Assembly (NCBI GenBank): GCA_000622025.1 | Contig: JHWU01000010.1 | Coordinates: forward strand, 1 to 64,000 | Reading direction: 5' to 3' | DNA from: Lachnospiraceae bacterium AD3010 | GTDB lineage: Bacteria > Bacillota > Clostridia > Lachnospirales > Lachnospiraceae | DNA length: 64,000 nucleotides | Shown: piece by piece, positions 17,308-24,259 of the stretch | How positions within the stretch are numbered: position 1 is the stretch's first letter | Layout: the number at the start of each line of letters is the position of its first letter | Notes under the pieces: generated by a model | Seen by the model: the letters and a program-made list of their open reading frames with translations, nothing else | Database searches by the model: none | What the model was told of the DNA's origin: nothing | Made by a program: the position numbers and the translations under genes

Positions 17308-17385
17308 CCTGTCGGATCATCCTCTTGTTTTGCATTTGTCTAAAGCATTCATCATCACGTATTCCTGTCCATCCTATATGGCAAA

Positions 17386-17414
17386 ATTATACCAAATGCA
17401 TACCAGTATGTAAA
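17386..17414 (-). promoter_or_regulatory. Promoter of the MATE/ATP-grasp operon
   Basis: On the minus strand TTTACA (17414-17409), 17 bp and a perfect TATAAT (17391-17386) lie about 80 bp before the MATE start. Confidence 0.6.
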
Positions 17415-17433
17415 TCAAAGATCCTCTTGTCAC

Positions 17434-17700
17434 TTGCCAAGGTAACTGCACGTTTGCCGAATTAATTGCACGTTTAGTATAGCGCAATAAGATTTTCAGG
17501 TATTTAAGGTTTGAAAATCTAACCATTTTTTTACTTTAGCCATAGATTTTGGTGTAAAATTACATATAGCAGGAGAATTTTGGGCGCAACTCACCAGAGG
17601 ATGCCTTTATACAAAATTTTTGTCAGATTAAATGCACTTTTGTAGATGAGAAGTATTTGCCCAATTAACTGCACTATAGGACGTGCATTTACTTTGGCAA
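17434..17700. mobile_element. IS21-like miniature element with repeated ends
   Basis: The 267-bp block is bounded by inverted ends that match at 18 of 20 positions (TTGCCAAGGTAACTGCACGT at 17434-17453; the reverse of TTGCCAAAGTAAATGCACGT at 17681-17700). Directly inside each end is another copy of the same motif (TTGCCGAATTAATTGCAC at 17454 and TTGCCCAATTAACTGCAC at 17657). Multiple subterminal transposase sites of this kind are typical of IS21-family ends. No transposase gene remains, so it is a deletion derivative. No clear target duplication is visible. Confidence 0.6.
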
Positions 17701-17730
17701 TTTATAAATTTATAATATTTTCAGATATTG

Positions 17731-17759
17731 TTGCCATTTTCCAATTCTCTTCGTATAAC
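17731..17759 (+). promoter_or_regulatory. Promoter of the first GG-leader gene
   Basis: TTGCCA at 17731-17736, a 17-bp spacer and TATAAC at 17754-17759 precede the ATG at 17797 by about 38 bp. The box lies just outside the miniature element. Confidence 0.5.
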
Positions 17760-17796
17760 TATATAGAGAGGTATGTATGCCTTATGGAGGACAGCT

Positions 17797-17946
17797 ATGA
17801 AACTTACAGGAGATCTTAAGAATCAGGTAGAAAAGGCTGAATCGAAAGACGAAAAGAAGAAGCTCATTGAAGAAGCCGGGATAGAACTGACGGATGAAGA
17901 GATGGATCAGGTGGCTGGCGGTGCGCCTAGGCCTACTTTGGATTGA
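17797..17946 (+). CDS. GG-leader small peptide (putative RiPP/bacteriocin precursor)
   Basis: The 49-residue product starts MKLTGDLKNQVEKAESKDEK, has an acidic helical leader and the cleavage motif IELTDEEMDQVAGG, and leaves only APRPTLD as core. TATGGAGGACAGCT is a strong ribosome site. This leader type is recognised by C39-peptidase ABC exporters, none of which is in this window. The core is unusually short. The frame continues open past the TGA for 84 codons up to 18201, through the leader of the next gene. Confidence 0.65.
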   Translation: MKLTGDLKNQVEKAESKDEKKKLIEEAGIELTDEEMDQVAGGAPRPTLD

Positions 17947-18008
17947 ACCGATACTTCCCAACCAGAAAGTAATGATATAGGCGATTGTATCTGTGAGGAG
18001 GAAAGTAA

Positions 18009-18201
18009 ATGGATAATTAAGAAGAAACTGACCGATGATGAGCTGGAAAAGGTAGCGGGTGGTTGTGATTCTGATATGTTTTATGAAGATCATAGGAAGG
18101 AAGTCACTGACGAGTCGCCGAAGCCTGAGACATGGCTGCAGAAAGATAAACTTGATGATATTCCGCCATCTGGTCAGGAATATGCAAAACTCCCGTTTTA
18201 G
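18009..18201 (+). pseudogene. Second GG-leader gene, frameshifted near its start
   Basis: ATG 18009 sits behind GAGGAGGAAAG but reads MDN and stops. One base less (ATGGATATT in place of ATGGATAATT) would give MDIKKKLTDDELEKVAGG followed by a 43-residue core (CDSDMFYEDHRKEV…YAKLPF, stop 18201). It therefore looks like a GG-leader precursor broken by a one-base insertion, unless slippage restores it. Confidence 0.6.
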
Positions 18202-18210
18202 CCGATTGAT

Positions 18211-18355
18211 TCAAACACCCCGATTTTGTCGTATAATGTAATAGAACAGCTCGAGGGGGAATGCAAATGACAAAGTCATTTCTTGAATGCATTCCGACGA
18301 CAAGGCAGGTGCGTCAGCGAAGCGTTTTGACGCGCGTGCCGATACAACTAATAAA
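18211..18355 (+). promoter_or_regulatory. Promoter and structured 5' leader of the third GG-leader gene
   Basis: TATAAT at 18232-18237 (weak -35 TTCAAA 16 bp upstream) is followed by about 120 untranslated bases with two nested stems. The first is ggaatgca…tgcattcc enclosing aatgac/gtcatt. The second is ggcaggtgcgtca…tgacgcgcgtgcc. The ribosome site AAAGGAGGAA comes right after. This is more structure than a simple leader needs and may be regulatory. Confidence 0.45.
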
Positions 18356-18368
18356 GGAGGAATCCGCA

Positions 18369-18701
18369 ATGAAACTGACAGGAGACCTGAAAGAAAAGGC
18401 TGAAAACCAAGAAGAAGCAAGGGATACCATAAAGAAAGCCGGGATGCTCCTTGATGATGAACTGGAACAGGTTTCAGGCGGCGGGGGCAATTCTCTTGAA
18501 GATCTTTTGAATCCCGGATTCCAAGAAGGCGATACGGTCAGATATCTTGGCAATAATAAAATATACTTTGGGCAGTATGGAACTATTTCGAAAATAAAAG
18601 ATCAAAGATTCGCATGGGGGAATAATATTATATTGTACCGCGTGCAATTTGAAAAAAGAGGTCAATTAGATTGTACAGCATCAGACCTCCAAAAAGAGTA
18701 G
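18369..18701 (+). CDS. GG-leader protein with SH3-like C-terminal domain
   Basis: The 110-residue protein begins with the same leader as 17797 (MKLTGDLKEKAENQEEARDT, then DDELEQVSGG). It carries a 65-residue C-terminal part, NPGFQEGDTVRYLGNNKIYF…GTISKI…YRVQF, that looks like a small SH3-type beta barrel. Similar FxxGDxVxY cores follow GG leaders at 44496 and 45749. If the leader is cut, a folded small protein would be exported. AAAGGAGG stands nine bases before the ATG. Confidence 0.65.
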   Translation: MKLTGDLKEKAENQEEARDTIKKAGMLLDDELEQVSGGGGNSLEDLLNPGFQEGDTVRYLGNNKIYFGQYGTISKIKDQRFAWGNNIILYRVQFEKRGQLDCTASDLQKE

Positions 18702-18772
18702 CGGAATTTCCGCTAAGCCCGCGCCATACGGCCCGTTGTTCATTATAACGCTTCCAACGGAAGGAGGCATGT

Positions 18773-18892
18773 ATGGAGGAACATCTTATAAACATAGACC
18801 GGCTCGCGGATAACCTGATACTGCTGTCAGCAGCTTTTCTGAGTTCCGCCCCGAAGCAGAAGGCACTGTCCTCTGCATCGGTGAGACCCTAA
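18773..18892 (+). CDS. Small ORF of unknown function (39 aa)
   Basis: ATG 18773 follows GGAAGGAGG by five bases and encodes MEEHLINIDRLADNLILLSA…, stopping at TAA 18892. I do not recognise it; it may be the start of a lost gene. The rest of 18702-19079 holds no other gene. Confidence 0.35.
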   Translation: MEEHLINIDRLADNLILLSAAFLSSAPKQKALSSASVRP

Positions 18893-19079
18893 AAAGGAAG
18901 TATCAAGGAAATAATCTTGCCGGCAGTAGCACTGGATAATGATACTGGAATACTAAATTGAATTGCTATTTCAGTTGTATAGGACTTTCCTGAAATATGG
19001 AAAGTCCTTATTTTATGCGGTTATGGTATCCATATTAAATACCATAGCTTCCATAGCCGGAATCGATCTCCACTTTGTT

Positions 19080-19850
19080 TTAGTTCAAACCGAAAATTAT
19101 GTTGTATTCTGTCTGGAATTCTTTTCCGGGATCAAGGAGTTCCTCGTGATCACGCTCCTGCAGATCACCGGCAAAATTTTCCGAATCACATCTGCCATAC
19201 CAGGGCTCGATGCATACGAAGGGGGCATTTTTCTTTGGCGGAGACCAGATCCCCACAAGGGGAGCATTGAAGCTGACAGTTATTATCGGATTGTCTTTTC
19301 CATTTTTTACAAGCTCAACGGATCCAAGCTGCTCATTCTCGATAACAAGGGCATCGCCGTCAAAAAGATGATCCGTGATGGGAAGCACGCCTTCAGGAGT
19401 ATTGATCACTTCGATCCTGTCGGTGATACATCCACCTGTGCCGAAAATCCTGTTCTCTATGCTATCTACAAGGTTTCCCTGCCTGTCATAGATCCTGAAT
19501 ACATGGTTTTCATCTTGGGTCATCATAAATTCGGGATGTGCGCCTATTGCAAAGGGCATTTCCTTTTCATTGAGGTTTTCGATACGCCAGGCAAGGCATT
19601 TATAAAAAAGATAGTGGTAAATCCGGGAAATGAGATTGAGATCAAGTGGAAATTTAAGGATCCGTTTTATCAGGATGCGTGACAAGAAAAGCCGGTTGTA
19701 TTTATTATATATGCAACCGGCTGGATTTAAGATAAAATATAAAAGGAGTTCATGATGGTGATAATAACAGTTGTTCATAAGTTCAAAAGTTGTTGGAGAA
19801 TTATATAAATATTTGTTGGAGATAAGTTGACACAGTCCGATGTGATCCAC
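19080..19850 (-). pseudogene. Aldose 1-epimerase-like C-terminal fragment
   Basis: The conserved part (AWRIENLNEKEMPFAIGAHP…GIWSPPKKNAPFVCIEPWYG…) is the C-terminal two thirds of a galactose-mutarotase-like protein, with the His of GAHPEF. Residues before LAWRIEN do not match: the DNA seems frameshifted there, and the first hundred residues are absent. The frame from 19853 runs through unrelated sequence. It probably makes no active enzyme. Confidence 0.65.
19690..19722. terminator. Hairpin, possible terminator
   Basis: AGCCGGTTG (19690-19698) pairs perfectly with CAACCGGCT (19714-19722). On the minus strand it is followed by TTTTCTTG, on the plus strand by no T run. Confidence 0.4.
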
Positions 19851-19973
19851 CATACCCTGAATGATACCTCAAAAGCCGTAAAGGAAAAGGAGCAGGTAAG
19901 GTATGGCCGGATATGTGAGGAGCTGGGATTAATGGAATTTATTAAGGAGTATTCAGGGAATGGAGTTATTTAA
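19827..19973 (+). CDS. Small ORF coupled to the ProX-like gene
   Basis: TTG 19827 with TTGGAGA four bases upstream opens a 48-codon frame (…TQSDVIHHTLNDTSKAVKEKE…LGLMEFIKEYSGNGVI) that ends 14 bases inside the next gene. The overlap suggests translational coupling. It may be the tail of a lost gene; the product is not recognised. Confidence 0.35.
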   Translation: MTQSDVIHHTLNDTSKAVKEKEQVRYGRICEELGLMEFIKEYSGNGVI

Positions 19974-20505
19974 CGGAAGACCAGAGAATCTGGATGGTAG
20001 ATTGCCGAGAGAGGTAAGAACCTACGACTATCTCGATAATCTCGGAATAGTGTACAAACGTACAGATCATGAGCCTGCAAATAATATGGAGGCCTGCAAT
20101 GAGATAGATGCCGTGCTTGGAGTGCAGATATGCAAGAACCTGTTTCTCTGCAACAGGCAGAAAACAAGTTTTTATCTGCTGCTGATGCCGGGAGACAAGA
20201 AATTCAAGACCAAGGAACTTTCTGCACAAATAAACTCAGCAAGGCTTTCCTTTGCAGAACCGGAGGATATGCTGAAATATCTTGATATTGAACCCGGAGC
20301 TGTCAGCATCATGGGGCTTGTAAATGACAAAGATCATAAAGTACAGCTCTTGATAGATGAGGATGTGCTGAAAGACGAGTATCTTGGCTGTCATCCCTGC
20401 GTATGCACATCAAGTCTGAAGATGAAAACGGAGGATGTTATTCAGACTTTTCTTCCTTCGACAGGTCACGAGTATAAGATAGTTCATCTTGTGGGAGAGG
20501 ATTGA
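19960..20505 (+). CDS. ProX/YbaK-type aminoacyl-tRNA deacylase
   Basis: The 181-residue protein belongs to the YbaK/ProRS-editing family, which hydrolyses mischarged Ala- or Cys-tRNA-Pro. It shows the substrate pocket region CKNLFLCNRQKTSFYLLLMP with the conserved Lys, the GAVSIMGLVND loop and the C-terminal GCHPCVCTSSLKM with the conserved HP…T pattern of the stand-alone ProX group. AGGGAATGG offers only a modest ribosome site, consistent with coupling to the upstream ORF. Confidence 0.85.
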   Translation: MELFNGRPENLDGRLPREVRTYDYLDNLGIVYKRTDHEPANNMEACNEIDAVLGVQICKNLFLCNRQKTSFYLLLMPGDKKFKTKELSAQINSARLSFAEPEDMLKYLDIEPGAVSIMGLVNDKDHKVQLLIDEDVLKDEYLGCHPCVCTSSLKMKTEDVIQTFLPSTGHEYKIVHLVGED

Positions 20506-20514
20506 TTATCGAAG

Positions 20515-20626
20515 GTTGCAAAGAAGGCACTGTTGATCATCGGCACGAAGAAGGCCCTGTCCTACGCCGTACATAATGTAACAGCAACGAAAAGGAATAC
20601 ACTGCTCCGGGAAAGGTTAATATAAG
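20515..20626 (+). pseudogene. Fragment resembling the end of a RecD-like helicase
   Basis: One frame reads AKKALLIIGTKKALSYAVHN, then VTATKRNTLLRERLI and a stop. This resembles the UvrD_C_2 tail of RecD/RecD2 helicases (AKK…G…A(V)AYAV.N…R.T.L..RL). Everything else of that gene is missing. Confidence 0.4.
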
Positions 20627-20629
20627 TCA

Positions 20630-21211
20630 ATGAGACTATTTATAGCAATACAGTTTACGGACAGGATAAAAAAAGCACTGTCCTATCTTCAACAGGACAT
20701 GAGGGACTGTGGATTAAAGGGGAACTATACAAGGGATGAAAATCTTCATCTAACACTTGCCTTTATCGGTGAATATGGAAATCCCGATGAAGTGCTGGAT
20801 GCTCTTGATTCGCTGGATTTTGAGCCCTTTCTCATGGAGCTTGACGGCTTTGGAAGCTATGGGGATCTGTACTGGGCAGGGATTAAAGAAAACGAGGAGC
20901 TAAGAAAGCTTGTGAAGAGGATCCGAAGGGCTCTGGCGGATAACGGGATACCGTTTGACCGAAAAAGGTTTTCACCACACATTACAGTTCTCAGGAAGGC
21001 ATCTTATTCGGGAAATCCTGATTCATTCAAGATATACGTGCCAGATGAGGCATTGAAGGTTGAAACTATTTCACTTATGAGATCAGACCGGGGGAAAAAC
21101 GGGATGATATATACTGAGGTTGGAACAGTATACAGGAAAGATAAATGGACAGGAACAGGGCGGAACAGGTCTTCAGGGATTATTCGGAAAAGTATGATAC
21201 TTCCGATGTGA
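20630..21211 (+). CDS. thpR: RNA 2',3'-cyclic phosphodiesterase
   Basis: ThpR (2'-5' RNA ligase family) opens cyclic phosphates or forms 2'-5' bonds in RNA. Both HxTx motifs are present: NLHLTLAFIGE with His40/Thr42 and SPHITVLRKA with His117/Thr119. About 170 residues match the family; the last 20 run into the start of the HD gene with which it overlaps by 67 bases. A 102-bp piece of this gene has been copied to 10058-10159. Confidence 0.9.
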   Translation: MRLFIAIQFTDRIKKALSYLQQDMRDCGLKGNYTRDENLHLTLAFIGEYGNPDEVLDALDSLDFEPFLMELDGFGSYGDLYWAGIKENEELRKLVKRIRRALADNGIPFDRKRFSPHITVLRKASYSGNPDSFKIYVPDEALKVETISLMRSDRGKNGMIYTEVGTVYRKDKWTGTGRNRSSGIIRKSMILPM

Positions 21212-21927
21212 AGATCACTCTGAAAATTGATCATACATTCAGGGTTGCATGCATTGCGGACCGGATTGCGGTAAGTCTTAAGGCTGACCGTGATTTTGCA
21301 TGGTTTCTCGGACTTCTTCATGATATAGCCCGCTTTGAACAGCAGACGAGATATGGCACATTCAAGGATGCAAAGTCTGTGGATCATGCAGAGTTTGGGG
21401 CAGATCTTCTTTTCAAGGGAGACAGGCTTATTGACGTTTTTCCCAAATACACAGGCATTCCCAATTGGGAAAGTGTGGCTGAAACAGCAATAAGGCTTCA
21501 TAATAAGCTTAATCTTCCGGAGGGACTGGATAAAACTACTTATCTCTACAGCACCATTCTCCGTGACGCTGATAAGTGCGACATATTCCGTGTGCTTACG
21601 GAACCACCGTTTGATGAAAGGAATATGCGTATATGTGAAGCGGCTGATCCTGCAAGGGATGTAATTATGGACTGCGTAAGGGAACATAGATGCGTTCCGA
21701 GAACATTTGAGTGTACCGAGTTCGAGTCTCTGATGTCACAATGCTGTATGGCTTTTGAACTTGTGTATCCCGAAAGCAGGAAGATCGTGTCAGAACAGGG
21801 GTATCTTGATAAGCTCCTAAGCGTCGGAACCGAAGGATCAGCAAAAGACCAGATGGAAATGCTTAGGGCAGAGATTAAGAAAGCTTGGGAGGAACTATGT
21901 TTGATGGAAGAGATTTACACGATATAG
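21145..21927 (+). CDS. HD-domain phosphohydrolase
   Basis: The 260-residue protein contains the HD metal site: His30 in KIDHTFRV, the HD pair in LGLLHDIARFEQQ, the extra His in AIRLHNKL and Asp in RDADKCDIF. Substrates of such HD proteins are nucleotides or similar phosphate esters; this one is not assigned. It begins inside the thpR gene, so both are probably translated from one message. Confidence 0.8.
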   Translation: MDRNRAEQVFRDYSEKYDTSDVKITLKIDHTFRVACIADRIAVSLKADRDFAWFLGLLHDIARFEQQTRYGTFKDAKSVDHAEFGADLLFKGDRLIDVFPKYTGIPNWESVAETAIRLHNKLNLPEGLDKTTYLYSTILRDADKCDIFRVLTEPPFDERNMRICEAADPARDVIMDCVREHRCVPRTFECTEFESLMSQCCMAFELVYPESRKIVSEQGYLDKLLSVGTEGSAKDQMEMLRAEIKKAWEELCLMEEIYTI

Positions 21928-22140
21928 CGCTATCAGTAATCTTAATATATATTCGAATGTCACGTTTTCCAGCGGTTTCTTTGAGTTCGTAAGTGCTAAA
22001 GGAGTTGGTATTACTTTTGTCAATAGTAGCGGAGAAAGGATAGGAAGATTTATCCCTACGAAAAATTGAATGGGATACAGAACTGAGCTCTCGCAACTGA
22101 ATCTTAGAAACGATGGAAAGAAGCAGCTTGAGGTGGCAAA
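21928..22140 (+). pseudogene. Unidentified protein tail and other debris
   Basis: A frame reads …SNVTFSSGFFEFVSAKGVGI… and stops at about 22069 without a start. After it a second short frame resembles a helical tail. Neither family is recognised. Confidence 0.3.
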
Positions 22141-22149
22141 AAAATATCA

Positions 22150-22389
22150 GAACGCCAACATCTTCAATTTGAGGGCTATTCTAAGATATTACGAAATGAC
22201 GGAATCCAGAAGCAGACGGAAGTGGTAAAGGCTTTGGAAAAGGAATTGGATGCTATACCTGAGGAGCTTGCCGTGGTGGATGAGACTATAACGGCGGATA
22301 AGCTGACCAAAGAGCTGGTGGATGCATTTGTGGAGAAGGTGATCCTGAAGCCGGTGCATCAGGTGGAGATAGTGTGGAAATTCAGGTAA
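22150..22389 (+). pseudogene. Serine recombinase C-terminal remnant
   Basis: The frame (QFEGYSKILRNDGIQKQTEVV… then ITADKLTKELVDAFVEKVIL…VEIVWKFR, stop 22389) matches the coiled-coil tail of large serine recombinases, with the usual LT(K/R)ELVxAF(V/I)xKV and xIxIxWKF ending. The catalytic and DNA-binding domains are gone. It marks the edge of a former integrated element next to the ORF6N cluster. Confidence 0.65.
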
Positions 22390-22400
22390 TAAGCGTATTT

Positions 22401-22428
22401 CGGGGTGTCTGAGGACATCCCGTTTTTA
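22401..22428 (+). terminator. Rho-independent terminator
   Basis: cggggtgtc/gacatcccg forms a nine-pair stem with a TGAG loop, followed by TTTTTATA. It closes the recombinase remnant. Confidence 0.8.
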
Positions 22429-22515
22429 TATTTTGGGCTGTACATAAGGGCTTTGTTGTGGTAGTATATCTTATACAAATCACATAATTTTATTATAGGA
22501 TATAGGGCGATTCGG

Positions 22516-22728
22516 ATGGTAAAGAATAATATTGAGGTTGATATCAAGGTGAAATGTGCAGAGGAACAGCTGACACAGGCTAAGCTTGCTGAAAGGATTG
22601 GTACACCGGCATCATATGTGAATAAGCTGATTAGACGGGATGAGGGAATTGTGAATAATACTTACGTTAAGATGTTGGAAGCTCTTGGATATGATATTGA
22701 GCTGAAATATGTGAAGAGGGAAGAGTGA
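22516..22728 (+). CDS. XRE-type helix-turn-helix protein
   Basis: This 70-residue protein is almost entirely a lambda-repressor-like HTH: LTQAKLAERIGTPASYVNKLIR is the helix-turn-helix, and TYVKMLEALGYDIELKYVK closes the fold. It lies between the recombinase remnant and the ORF6N gene. Directly after its stop is a 23-bp palindrome, a possible operator for this or the next protein. Confidence 0.75.
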   Translation: MVKNNIEVDIKVKCAEEQLTQAKLAERIGTPASYVNKLIRRDEGIVNNTYVKMLEALGYDIELKYVKREE

Positions 22729-22732
22729 TTTT

Positions 22733-22757
22733 GCGGTCAAAATTTTTGACCGCAAAC
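22733..22757. repeat. Palindrome tgcggtcaaaa/tttttgaccgca, intergenic copy
   Basis: A 23-bp near-perfect palindrome between the HTH and ORF6N genes is repeated inside the ORF6N reading frame at 23037-23060. About 30 bases around it are shared (gat(t)ttgcggtc … gaccgcaaaca). Confidence 0.8.
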
Positions 22758-22816
22758 AAAAAGATAAAATGGTTTGGAACGATTTTATGCAGTTTCAGAT
22801 CAGAAAGGACATGCAT

Positions 22817-23803
22817 ATGAACGATCAGAAGAATGAACTGATTCCAGTGGAGATAACAGTTGAAACGCTTAAGGCAAAGATATACATGGTCAGAGGTCAG
22901 CGTGTGATGCTGGCGGCGGATCTGGCAGAAATCTATGGTTACACAACGAAAGCCTTTAATCAACAGGTGAAGAATAATATTGAGAAATTCGAGGATGATT
23001 TTCGATTTCAGCTAACAGCAGAGGAAACTGCTGATTTGCGGTCAAAATTTTTGACCGCAAACATAAACCCCAAAAGCAGATATGAGCCGTATGTATTTAC
23101 CGAAACCGGTATCTACATGCTTATGACTGTGTTAAATGGAGAATTGGCGACTCGACAGAGTAAGGCTTTAATAAGAACGTTTAAGCAAATGAAGGATTAT
23201 CTGAGCCATGATCCATTACTGTCTGATTCTGCGAATATTGCAAGCCTATCTTTGCAGATTTCGGAAAATACCAGGGAAATCAGCGAGATTAAGGATGCAA
23301 TGGTTACAAAGGATGATCTGACCAAAGTAATTCAGAGTTTTTCGCTACCGGATAAGGGTATTGAGTATGTTATTTATGCAGGGCAAACGTTTGAGGCGGA
23401 TGCTGCATATGCGGATATATACAGCAAGGCCAAAAAGAAACTGTACATAGTGGATAACTACATCGGTCCCAAAACGTTGCTGATGCTGAAAAGCGTTCCT
23501 GCAAACGTGGATATCATCATTTTCAGCGACAATTTGATGAATATCCTTCGCTTGTCAGAGCTTCAGGCTTTTCAGGCAGAGTATCCGAATGTGAAGCTGT
23601 CATTCCAACGAACAGGCGGAAAGTTCCATGATAGATATATTATCCTCGATTATAAGGCGCAGACGGAAAAGATTTATCATTGTGGAGCGTCCAGCAAGGA
23701 TGCAGGTAACAAGATTACAACAATATCTAAGTCAGATAACAAAGAATTTTATCATCCGATGGTAGATAATCTTCTTTTACAACCTGCTTTAAGGCTGAGA
23801 TAA
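22817..23803 (+). CDS. ORF6N-domain protein with PLD-like C-terminus
   Basis: The 328-residue protein starts with an ORF6N (KilA-N related) DNA-binding domain of phages and mobile elements (VRGQRVMLAADLAEIYGYTT…FTETGIYML…). A linker with a helical segment follows (ISENTREISEIKDAM). The C-terminal part has FHDRYIILDY…YHCGASSKDAGNK, a single phospholipase-D-like half motif found in several phage-defence and toxin proteins. ATG 22817 fits AGAAAGGAC; 22769 has no site. The palindrome encoding LRSKFLTANI recurs upstream of the gene. Confidence 0.75.
   Translation: MNDQKNELIPVEITVETLKAKIYMVRGQRVMLAADLAEIYGYTTKAFNQQVKNNIEKFEDDFRFQLTAEETADLRSKFLTANINPKSRYEPYVFTETGIYMLMTVLNGELATRQSKALIRTFKQMKDYLSHDPLLSDSANIASLSLQISENTREISEIKDAMVTKDDLTKVIQSFSLPDKGIEYVIYAGQTFEADAAYADIYSKAKKKLYIVDNYIGPKTLLMLKSVPANVDIIIFSDNLMNILRLSELQAFQAEYPNVKLSFQRTGGKFHDRYIILDYKAQTEKIYHCGASSKDAGNKITTISKSDNKEFYHPMVDNLLLQPALRLR
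23037..23060. repeat. Palindrome tgcggtcaaaa/tttttgaccgca, copy inside the ORF6N gene
   Basis: It encodes part of the segment LRSKFLTAN in the ORF6N domain and is identical to the intergenic copy at 22733-22757. Confidence 0.8.
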
Positions 23804-23845
23804 TACTAAATCGCGAAGAATACTGGTTAATCAGGAGGATTTTAC

Positions 23846-24259
23846 GTGAACGATAATATGCCCCAAATGAAGCCTATAGAAATGCCAAAAATAAACTTGG
23901 ATCTAAGTACGACTTATAATATGGCGAGCACGGTGCAAAGACAGATGGATGAGATGAATCGAGAGAGTATGAGAATTGCTCAAGAAGCTTATGAGAGTAG
24001 GCAGAGAGAAATAAGGGCACTTGAAGAGACTGCCGCGAACACGTATGAGACAAATAGTCAACTCAAAACGGTTAGTGGGGCAATTCTGTCTTGTATTAAG
24101 TGGAAGGATTTACAGGAGATTTTGAATATTTACTCTATATGTAAAGAACAGCGCAACCTTTCAAATCATGCGCATGTATCAGAAAATGATAAATTAATTG
24201 CTATGAATACTAGACAATTGAAGGTGGTTATGGAAGCTTTATTAGGTGTATGTTCATGA
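23846..24259 (+). CDS. Coiled-coil hypothetical protein
   Basis: GTG 23846 after CAGGAGGA opens a 137-residue protein. Residues 25-70 form a charged coiled coil (TVQRQMDEMNRESMRIAQEA…RQREIRALEE); the rest is helical without motifs. It overlaps the following AAA ATPase gene by 10 bases and is probably its partner. I do not recognise the family. Confidence 0.6.
   Translation: MNDNMPQMKPIEMPKINLDLSTTYNMASTVQRQMDEMNRESMRIAQEAYESRQREIRALEETAANTYETNSQLKTVSGAILSCIKWKDLQEILNIYSICKEQRNLSNHAHVSENDKLIAMNTRQLKVVMEALLGVCS

Noticed and set aside
18963-19682. 239-codon plus-strand ORF
   Set aside because: It is antisense to the epimerase-like remnant, which shows the GAHPEF and WxPPKKNAP family sequences.
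21004-21687. 227-codon minus-strand ORF
   Set aside because: It is the shadow of thpR and the HD gene, which both have complete active-site motifs.
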